Part shown: positions 15,949 through 27,900 of the stretch, one piece after another
Numbering within the stretch: position 1 is the first letter of the stretch
Layout of the letters: the number at the start of each line of letters is the position of its first letter
DNA from: Paenibacillus alba
GTDB taxonomy: Bacteria; Bacillota; Bacilli; Paenibacillales; NBRC-103111
Length of the DNA stretch: 35,436 nucleotides
Assembly (NCBI RefSeq): GCF_013204855.1
Contig: NZ_JABMKZ010000058.1
Location: forward strand, 1-35,436
Direction of reading: 5' to 3'
Translations under genes and position numbers: made by a program
Notes under the pieces: generated by a model
What the model saw: the letters and a program-made list of their open reading frames with translations, nothing else
The model's database searches: none
Told to the model about the DNA's origin: nothing

Positions 15949-18900
15949 GTGAAGATAGATACTATGGAAATAAAGAAGTTATTTACAGAGGCAGTATCTG
16001 AAGTGTCAGGTAATAATATAAAAAATATAATGTTTGAAAAAAGCCTCCTTGAGCAGGGGATTAGCTCAATTTTGGCTGTTGAATTAATAGAAAAACTTAA
16101 TGAGACAATAGGTACAGAATTAGGAGTTGAGGCATTATTTGATTTTCAAAATGTTGATGATCTAGTTTTATATATAGCTAATAATCTTCAAGTTCCCCCA
16201 AAGTGGGCCGACGAAAATAAGGAAGCGTTCTGCGAAACAAAGGATATTGAAACAAGAGAGTATGTCGAAATTGTACTCAAAGAGATCATTGAAACTAAAA
16301 CAGGCCAAAAAATGGAACTCCCTTTAAATAGTGACATTAATTTGTTGAATATGGGAATAAATTCTATTTTAGCGGTTGAAGTTATTGAATATATCAATGA
16401 AGTACTTAAGATTAAACTAGGTATTGAAGTATTGTTTGAGTGTGGAAGTATTTCACAATTGATTGGACTTATCGAGACCGAATACAAATCCTTACAAGCA
16501 AAAAGTATCGATGAACATGTAACACAATCCTCAATAGAGAAAGTTCATACTACATATACAGCTGAAAAACCTAAAAGTACGGATATAGCAATTATTGGAA
16601 TGTCGGGGAAATTTGCAGGTGCGGAATCCATTGATCAATTTTGGGACTATCTTCAGCCCGGGGCCGGGAGTATCGGTGAAATTATGCGGGAAGGGTGGGA
16701 CGAAAACCAATATTACCATCCCGACCCAATGAAAAAAAATAAATCTATAAGTAAATGGGGTGGAATGCTAAATAATATTGACAAATTCGATGCTGCATTT
16801 TTTAACATTTCCCCTGAAGAAGCTGAAAGAATGGACCCACAGCAAAGATTGTTTTTAGAAGAATCATATAAAGCTTTTGAGGATGCGGGATACTCTGCGG
16901 ATTGTTTGAATGGAAGAAACATTGGTGTTTTCGTTGGTGCAAGGGCATCGAACTATAAAGAGAAAGTATTGATGGACAACGATATAGATAGCCGGTTATT
17001 TATCGGAACCGAGAATTCGATGCTTTCATCGAGAATCTCATATTTTTTAAATTTAAAAGGGGTTAGTCTTGTAATAGATACAGCATGTTCCTCCTCACTG
17101 GTTGCCATCCACTTAGCTTGTACGAGCATAAATAGCGGAGAATCAGAAATTGCTTTAGCGGGCGGAGTGTTTGTTAACAGTTCACCTGATTTTATGATAC
17201 TAACATCAAATACTGGTATGTTATCCCCAGAGGGGCAATGTTTTCCTTTTGATAATCGCGCGAATGGGATGGTATTAGGTGAGGGTGTTGGCGCAGTCAT
17301 ATTAAAATCTTTAAATACCGCAATTAGTGACGGTGACCATATTTATGGGGTTATTAAAGGGTCTAATATTAATCATGATGGCAAAACGAATGGGATTACT
17401 TCGCCTAGTGTACTTTCCCAAAAAGCATTACTTTATGAAACATATAATAAAGTTAATATTCACCCGGAAACGATCAGTCTGATTGAAGCACATGGTACTG
17501 GAACGAAACTAGGGGACTCGATGGAAGTAAAGGCTTTAACCGAAATATTTGATATATTTACTAATAAAAGAAATTTTTGCGCAATAGGAAGTAGTAAAGC
17601 AAATTTTGGTCACAGTACGCTGGCATCAGGCATGGCAAGTGTATTTAAAGTATTGTTATCCATGAAATATAAGAAAATACCAGCCATTAAGGGGATAAAA
17701 GAAGTTAATGAACTTATTGATCTTGAAAATAGTGCATTTCATATAAATAAAAAAATGATCGATTGGGACGGTAACGGCGCACCACTTAGGGCTGGTATAA
17801 ATGCATTAGGCTCTGGCGGTACGAATTGCCACATGATCATAGAACAACCTCCGGTAAGAGCTGACGATGAGATGGGTGATTTAAAGCCGTATTACGTTTT
17901 TGCGTTTTCTGCAAAGACAATTAAAGCACTTGAACAAATGATAGCCAAGATGAGCAATTGGTTAACAAACGAATCACATCACTACTCCATTAAAGATATT
18001 TCGTATTCCCTATTAACAGGCCGCAATCATTTTCCATATCGTATTGCTCTAATTGTTTCTGATCTAGAAGAACTCAATAAAATACTAGTTCAAACAAGTG
18101 TTAAAGAGCTTGTTAATACAGGAGATAACAAAAGAAACGTAAACAAAGATCAGGCCAATGGCAGCCGGCAGATCAATACTATTTTGGAAGTATTGGCAGA
18201 AGATGAAGGCAATCTATCTAAAGAAGAATATAATAAGGCACTTACCCAATTAGTACAAGCATACAACGATGGAATTAATATTCCATGGAAGGACTTGTTC
18301 AAAAACAATATATGCTGTCGGGTTCCTTTACCAACGTATTCGTTCATTGGTGAACACTATTGGTTACCAAAGATGTATCAAAAACATAAAATTGAAGAAC
18401 AAAATGCGGGAGTTCAGTCAGTAACCAAAATGGGATCCGTAATTGATCTTAAGCGGTTGACTGAAAAAGGCGGTTTGCAAGTCAAGAGCATGGAACCCAT
18501 TCTTGTGAAAATGTTATACGGACAGTTGGATTCCATGGGGATATTTAACGATGATTTAATATTTTGTGAAGATCTGCTCCAAACCGGTACATTTTATAGG
18601 AAATGGTTAAGGGAAAGTCTGGAAATATTGACAAGACATCAAATACTTCGTTGTGAGGAAGGGAAATATTCAATAATAAATCCTATTCACATAAATATGA
18701 GGGATTTATGGAGTGAATGGAAAGAATTAAAGCGGAGTTGGATAATTGAATCTAGTATGAGAGCACAGGTTACTTTGGTTGAGGAAACAATCAAAGGATT
18801 ACCACAAATTATAATGGGAAAAGTCCCAGCAACGGAAATCATGTTTCCCAATTCATCGCTCAGTCTTGTGGAGGGAGTTTACAAAGACAATATTGTCGCT

Positions 18901-21900
18901 GATTTTTTTAATGGGATATTGGCAGATCATGTGATTGAATATATCCTTGAAAAGAAAAAAGGGGACCATAATGCGACAGTTAGAATTATGGAGATTGGGG
19001 CTGGAACAGGTGGAACGAGTAAGTTTATTTTTAATAAACTGATACCATATCAAAATGATATTGAAGAATATTATTATACGGATATCTCAAAAGCCTTTTT
19101 AATATATGCTGAAGAAAACTATGGACCAACATTCCCCTATCTTACTTACGATCTTTTGAATATTGAAACAGTGTCATCCATTGGTCAAGTTAACGGGAAT
19201 TTTGATATTGTGATAGCAGCTAATGTCCTGCATGCAACATCTGATATTATGTTAGCGCTTCAAAATGTGAAGTCCTATTTACGTGAAGGTGGAATTCTCT
19301 TATTAAACGAAATTAGTAAAAATTCTCTTTTCTTACATATGACTTTTGGACTCTTAGAAGGTTGGTGGCGATTTAAGGATCATTCACTACGTATGGCAGG
19401 GTGTCCGGCATTATCCTCAGAAAAATGGAGTGAAGTGTTGGGGGATTTAGGCTTTCATTATATTCAGTTTCCTGCATATGAAGCTCATGTACTGGGTCAA
19501 CAGATTATTTATGCGACTAATAATAAGGCTGTTCAACTGGTATCGAAATCGAATGAGAGTTATTCAGAGCATCCATTATTTTTGAAAGAAAACGATTATG
19601 ACAACAGATTAGAAAGTACTAATGATACGGATTCGGAAATATTCATCATCCATCATATCTCAACGGTAATTTTAGATATATTGTCCGAATCACTGAATAT
19701 GAGTATCGATATGATTGATCCAAATAAATCTTTTGCTGATTATGGAGTAGACTCTATAGTTGGGATCAATATAGTAAAGAAATTGAATCAATCTTTATCG
19801 ATTCCATTAGATACAACTATTTTATTTGACTATACATCAATTCATCAACTGTCAAGGTACATAGGCAAACAATACAAAAACAACATCTCCTTCCAGTTAA
19901 ACAACAAAGGGAATATTTTAAATATAGGTAAATTTATAAATGGATTAGATGGGGAAATCCATGATAAAACCAATATCAATATTGAAAAATTAACCCCAAA
20001 ATCGAATGATTCTTTTGGAAAAGAACCTATTGCAATAATCGGTGTAAGCGGACGTTTTTCAAAAGCAAAAAACGTTGATGAATTATGGGAACAGCTGGAG
20101 ATTGGCGGAGAGTTAATTTCAGAGATTGATCGATGGAATACTACCGTTTCCCCGAACAATCCACAACATGGTATTAAAGGTGGGCTTCTCGAAAATATTG
20201 ACTCATTTGACCCCATGTTTTTTAATATTTCAGGGATTGAAGCAACATATATGGATCCGCAACAACGACTGTTTTTGGAAGAAGCATGGAAAGCGTTAGA
20301 GGATGCCGGATATGCCGGAAAGAGTATAGAAGGGTCTAATTGTAGTGTATATGTAGGATGTACAAACGGTGATTATCATCAGTTGTTTGACCAGGATGCA
20401 CCGGCACAAGCCTTTTGGGGGAATATGGCCTCTATTATACCATCAAGAATTGCTTATTATTTGAACCTGCAGGGTGCTGCAGTTTCAATTGATACTGCTT
20501 GTTCCAGTTCGCTTGTGGCGATTCATCATGCATGTTTAAGCCTATGGGCACGCGAATCTGAAATGGCTTTGGCGGGAGGCGTATTTGTTCAAAGTACGCC
20601 TGCTTTTCTTTACTCTGCTGGTAAAGCGGGTATGCTGTCTTCGACCGGCCATTGTTATACGTTTGATGACCGTGCAGATGGATTTGTCCCGGGAGAGGGA
20701 GCAGGAGCAGTAATATTAAAACGCTTAAGTGATGCGGTTGCGGATGGAGATAACATTTATGGTGTAATTAAAGGGTCGGGTATAAATCAAGATGGTACGA
20801 CTAACGGAATTACAGCCCCAAGTGCAGTTTCACAGGAAAGATTATTGCAAACCGTCTATGAGGGTTATCATATAAATCCAGCTCATATACAAATGGTTGA
20901 AGCACATGGAACAGGCACGAAGTTAGGTGATCCCATTGAGTTTAATGCATTAACCAGAGCCTTTAGAAAGTATACGGATAAAGAAGAGTTCTGCGCAATA
21001 GGATCTATAAAAACAAATATTGGGCATACTCAAATTACTGCTGGAATTGCTGGATTGACCAAAGTGTTATTATCATTAAAGCATAAAAAAATACCTCCTT
21101 CGCTTAATTTCTTATCAGGAAATCAAAATATTCAATTTGAGGGAAGCCCGTTTTATGTAAATAGGAAACTAGTTGATTGGAAAGTTGAAAATGGTCTGAA
21201 ACGTTGCGCTGTAGTTAGTTCATTTGGAGCAAGTGGAACGAACGCACATATCGTTATTGAAGAAGCCCCAGAATTAAAAAGAAATATTGAAAGCAAGTCT
21301 AAATATCTGATCGCACTATCGGCGCGTTCGAGAAAACAGCTTATAACAATAGCTGAACAACTCTTGAAGTATTGTGAAATAAATCCTGATGTAAATATTG
21401 GGGATATCAGCCACACCTTATTATTAGGAAGAAAGCATCATCGTTCTCGGATTGCATTTATTGTAAGCAATATATTCGAACTTAAATGTTCTTTAAATGA
21501 TTGGTTTGAAAATGAATATGACTCTTATGAAGAGCAAGAAAAACTAGGTCGTTTTGAGGCCCAGCAGATTAATGATAAAAAGATTGATTTTGATCACCTC
21601 CCTTATTTGGAACAAATCACTGCATTAGCTGATTTCTATATAAAGGGATACGAGTTGGAATTTGATCAATTGTTTAGAAGTGGTGATTATAAAAAAATAT
21701 CTTTACCAAAGTACCCCTTTTCTACAGAGAGCTACTGGGTTCAAAGCAAAGAAGTGCTGAATCCTACTACTGCATGTTTTAGAGAAGTAGAAATGATTCA
21801 TCCACTTGTTCAACAAAATAGTTCTGATTTTACGGAACTTAGATTTATGTCAACATTTTCCGGGGAAGAATTTTTCTTTAAAGATCATTGCATTAATTCA

Positions 21901-24900
21901 AAGCACTTATTGCCTGGGGCCGCTTATCTTGAAATGGTACGGGTATCCATTGAACAGGCTCTGGGTAGAGTTAAAGGGAGTTTAACCCAAATTCAAATCA
22001 GAGATGTAACTTGGATCGAGTCCTTCGTTGTGGAATCAGAAGCGGTAACTCTATATATTGGTCTTCTGCAAGAAGAGAACAATCATATCTCTTTCAAAAT
22101 ATACAGTCAATCCACTATAAATGAAAAGAAAGTAATTCACTGTAAAGGAATAGCATTTTTGGAGGTCAAGAACACAAGGGATTCTATAGATTTGAACGTG
22201 ATGCCGAATCAATTTTTCTTTTGCGGGTTAAGTCCGGATATTCTTTATGATTCTTTTAGGCGCATAGGCATCGATTACGGTTTGGGACATCGAGGAATAG
22301 TTTCGATTTATATTCGCAAAGGTCAGATATTGGCGAAACTTGCGGTACCATCATCAATTGCTAATACGAAAGATCAATATGTTCTTCATCCGAGTCTATT
22401 GGATTCTTCTCTTCAGGCTACGTTATTGTTGATGTCAGATTATGATCAAAACCAAAACGTGGACGTATTAGAGAAAGCAATCATTTTTTCATTAGGTAGT
22501 CTGGAGCTTTATTCCGAATGTTCAAACGAAGTTTGGGCATTAATCCAACATTGTGGGATTGCTTCAGGAGATAAAGTAAGGAGATTTAATATTGACATTT
22601 ATGATAAAGACGGAAATTTATGCGTAAAAATGAGAGAGGTTATGGTGAAAAAGCTTTTGTCTAACCAGTTGGAATTGAACGAAAATGCAAATACCCAGCT
22701 GTTAATGTTTTATCCCAAATTTACTCCAAGTCCTTTAAGTATTGTACGGGAAAATGATACATGGGATCACAAAAACCATCATGTATTTTTTTGCGATTTT
22801 AGTGATTATATTTTGCAGGAAATTAAACCAAGTTTAAATAAGGTTATTGTCAAAAACTATAGTTTTATCAATGAAAGACTTTCAGAGGTATTCACACAAT
22901 ATGCTGCAAAATTATTTGAAGATATCAAGACTATTCTTAATACTAATCCAAAGGAACCTGTGTTAGTACAAGTTGTCATTAAATCCAATGCAGATCAGTG
23001 TCTATTACACGCATTATATGGGATGTTAAAAACAGCCCATTCAGAAAACCCAAAACTGACCGGCCAATTAATTGAAGTTGCGTCAAATGATGATGCAACC
23101 GGAATAATAGAAAAAATGAATGATAATAGTATTATTCAAGAATCTGTTCATGTGAAGTACCATAATGATGAAAAATTGATTGCGTCGTGGGAAGAAATAA
23201 GCACAACAGGAATTACTATTCCATGGAAGGATGAAGGCGTTTATCTAATTAGTGGTGGTAGTGGAGGCTTAGGACTAATTTTTGCCAAGGAAATCATAAA
23301 GCGATCAAAAAATGCGAAGATTATTTTGATTGGAAGATCGGAAATTGATAGGAAAAAGGTAGCACTCCTTGAAGAAGAGTGTTCTGTAACTAATGCCATT
23401 ATTGAATATAGGCAAGTTGACGTAACACAATTAGATCAGGTTGTTCATATCGTACAGAGTTTATTGGAAAATTACGGACAACTTAATGGTATTATTCATA
23501 GCGCAGGGATTATTAAAGATAATTATATTATCAAAAAGACCAGAAGTGAATTTTTGGAAGTTCTGGAACCGAAGGTAACAGGACTGACTAATCTGGATAT
23601 TGCAACAAGAAATATTAAACTTGATGTGTTTGTTTTATTTTCATCCATTTCAGTTGTGCTAGGTAATCCTGGACAAATTGATTATATTGCAGGAAATGCT
23701 TACATGAATGAATATGCAACATATCGTAATCAATGTGTTGCTTTGAATGAATGTTATGGTCGAACAATTTCAATTAATTGGCCATTATGGCACGAAGGCG
23801 GTATGCATGTTCATAAAGAGATTGAAAAGGCTTTAAGAAACCAAATTGGTATGATTCCTCTGGAAACTGAGACAGGTATCCAAGCCCTTTATCAAAGCTT
23901 GGCAACAGGAAAGGATCAAGTGTTTGTAATCGAAGGTATAGCTAATGAAATTAGACAGAAGTTGCTATCACAACAACCAGGCAGGACTGCTTTTGATGAG
24001 GAATTATTAAATATTGGTGAATCCTATCTTGTTAAGACAGTATCAAAAATTATAAAGGTTAAAGAAATAGATGTAGATATAAAAGCCGATTTAGTTGAAA
24101 TGGGTTTCGACCCTATTTTAATAAGTGAATTTGTGGATACTATAAACGAGAATTTTAACATTCACGTTAACGCAGCAACGATCTACGAGTTAAAGAACCT
24201 CCGAAATTTGTTATTGTATTTGCTTAATAAAAATAAAACAGAACTAAGTAAATTGTTTTATCCTGAACAGACGAACGAAATTCAAAAATGTGAAAGCAAT
24301 AAAGAAGATCTCTTCTTTAAGGAGAGAGTAATTGATTATATAAAGGGAGTTATATCGTCGGTTACGAAATTGCCCAAAAGTAAAATTGAAGCACATATGG
24401 ATATGGATAAATACGGGATGGATTCGATTTTAGCCATGCAGTTGGTAAATGAATTTGAGAAAGATGTAGGACCTTTGTCAAAGACATTATTTTTTGAATA
24501 TCAGAAGATAAATCAATTGACAGATTATTTGATGAGTTCCCATGGATCTAAACTTAAGGAACTTCTGGATATTGTTCCAAAAGGAATGATTCGAGAGAAT
24601 ACAGCAATTTCTGCTCCAGAATTAATGGTAGAATCAAATATCAAACGTCAAGGAAATAAAATTGATGGAAATTACTCCATTTTCCAGTCTGAAGAAAGTG
24701 AAAACGATTTTGATATAGCAATAATTGGAGTAGCAGGTCGATATCCCCAGGCACAAAATATCAAAGAATTTTGGGAGATTTTAAAAGAAGGAAGAGATTG
24801 CATAACTGAAATTCCTGAGCATCGTTGGGATTATAAAATGTATTACGATTCCAATAAGACGAAGTCAGGGAAAATTTACAGTAAGTGGGGAGGGTTTATT

Positions 24901-27900
24901 GAAGGGGTTGATTATTTTGATCCCCTTTTCTTTAATATCACACCAAAAGAAGCAGAGATAATGGATCCCCAAGAACGCCTCTTCTTAGAGTGTTCTTATG
25001 AAGTTCTAGAAGATTCCGGGTACACTAGAGAAGTATTGACTAGTAAGGAGATTGGCGGAAATGTAGGCGTTTTTGTAGGTGTTATGTATGAAGAATATCA
25101 ACTTTATGGAGCCCAGGAACAAATACAGGGTAGATCTATTTCACTTTGGGGAAGCCCCTCCTCAATTGCCAACAGGGTCTCGTATTTCTGTAATTTTAAT
25201 GGGCCAAGCATTGCTGTTGATACAATGTGTTCATCTTCATTAACAGCGATTCATTTAGCCTATCAGAGTATGAAAATGGGAGACTGTGAACTAGCCATTG
25301 CAGGAGGAGTAAACGTTTCCATTCATCCAAATAAGTATCTTTTCCTTTCTCAAGGGAAATTTGCCTCCAGTAATGGGAGATGTGAGAGTTTCGGAGAGGG
25401 TGGAGATGGATATGTCCCGGGAGAAGGAGTAGGAGCGATTCTGCTTAAACCTTTGGCAAAGGCTATTGCGGATGGGGATCAGATTTACGGAATCATTAAG
25501 GGAACCTCAATTAATCATGGGGGCAAAACCAACGGATATACTGTACCGAACCCCAATTCTCAGGCATCTTTGATTAGCCGGACTTTAAAGCGGGCAAACG
25601 TGCACCCTAGGACTATAAGTTATATTGAAGCCCACGGCACTGGTACGAAATTAGGAGATCCTATAGAAATAATAGGATTGTCGAAAGCCTTTACTCAATA
25701 TACAGAAGATAAGCATTATTGCTCAATTGGGTCGGTAAAGTCAAATATTGGTCATTGTGAAGGGGCAGCAGGCATAGCAGCCATGACAAAGGTATTATTG
25801 CAGATGAAATACCAGAAGCTTGTACCTTCTCTACATTCGGAAACGCTTAATCCTAATATCGATTTCGAAAGGTCTCCTTTTGTTGTTCAACAAAAACTTG
25901 CAGATTGGAACAGGCCTGTATTAAATATTGAAGGGGAAATGAAAGAATATCCTAGGCTTGCAGGAGTTTCATCTTTTGGGGCGGGAGGGTCAAACGCTCA
26001 TATCATTCTCGAAGAATTCATTCCTAGGAAGACCGTTGAAAAGAAATTTAGAAATATTCCAATAATTATTGTGCTGTCAGCAAGGACAGACGAACAGCTC
26101 AAAAGAAGGGCACAGCAATTATTCGAATATATTCGAGAAGATAACGATCAATCATTATTAGACATTGCGTATACACTTCAAGTTGGGCGCGAGGCTATGG
26201 AAGAACGTCTAGCGTTTGTTGTAAAGTCGCACAATGAACTTGAGAAAATGTTGAGTAGCTTCATTGCAGGAAACGTAGAAAGCGAAGAAATGTACAGAGG
26301 ACAAATTAGAAAAAATAAAGAAACTTTAGATTTATTTATATCGGATGAAGAATTAATGGAAGGAATTAATAAGTGGATTCTTCGCGGTAAATATTCAAAG
26401 CTTTTAAATTTATGGTCAAAGGGTCTTAGTTTTGATTGGAATAAGTTATATGGGGAAACGAAACCTCTGAAAATAAGTTTACCCACTTATCCTTTTGCAC
26501 AAGAGCGATATTGGGCGCCACGAACAGATCTTTTGCAAAAGTCCAATCATCTAGACATGATTATTGATAATGAATCGGGAGAAGACGAAAATAGGAAGTT
26601 AATATTAACCAAAAACTGGGTCCCTTGTCATTTGGACATCATGAAAGAGGAAGCAAAAGGAATTGTTGTTATCTTAGGCACAGCAAATACAAAAGAGTTA
26701 GCAAGGAAGTTGTTTGAGAAAATGACTTCAGTCAAGTTAATTCATGTTATTCATGGGGATTGCGATTTGCCCGCTTATCTGCCATGCGACTACTACTCAG
26801 AATCTGCTGGAAAACTCCTGTTTCAGCAGATTAGTCATTTATTAAAAGATCACGAATTCATGGGAATTATCGATATTGCGGCATTTGACGAAAAATATGA
26901 GCAATCTCTATGGATTGAAAGCGGAAAAATCAAGCTTATCCAAGAATTTATTGAGCATGAGAGAAATTGCGGTTTCAAAATTTTACAGGTGACGTATCGG
27001 CTAAATAGTTTTATGGTGCCGGAAACGACCTTACAAGGGGCTCGTCTTGCAGGACTTTATAGAATGTTGGAAACGGAGTATAGACAGATAACTTCGGTAA
27101 CAATGGATACGGATTATTCAATACATTCAATCGACCCTTTAAGCAAGCTAATCGAATCGGAGTTTCTATCTGGTACTGTTCATGAGTATACAGAATTTTG
27201 CTATCGTGAAGGTGTTCGATATAAGCCGAGCTTGAAAGTAACAAAGCTCAATGATACGGATCTACATTTCAGAAGAAGATATACAGATAATGATGTTATC
27301 TTAATTACGGGAGGCTCCCGTGGTATAGGTTTTTCCATTGCCGAACAATTAGTATCACAAGGGGTCAAAAATCTTATTATTATGGGCGTACAGGAATTAC
27401 CTCCCCAATCGGAATGGAAGAGAATTATTGAACACAATGATACATCGTCTCAGATCGTTTACAGAATAAAAAATTTGCAACACTTAGTGAATTGTGGTAC
27501 CCGGATTCGTTATTATTCTACGTCTTTATCCGATCTGAATAACTTAGAAAAAATGATAGATGAAATAGGGAAAGAGATCGGACATATAAGCGGTGTTTTT
27601 CATTGTGCGGGAATAGTAGGTGAAAATCCTGCTTTCATAAAGAAAAAAACCACTGATATTGCAGATGTATGTCAACCCAAAATTTTGGGGCTCGTAAATT
27701 TACATCAAGCTTTAATAAAGGAACCATTAAGCTTTTTTGTCATGTGTTCTTCACTTTCAAGCACAATCTTGGCACTGGCTTCCGGTCAGAGTGAGTATAC
27801 TATGGCGAATGCATACATGGATTATTATGCAATGCATCAAGCCAGCCATGGAAAAACTTCCTTTAGATCTATTCAATGGCCGGCTTGGGGAGAAGTAGGG

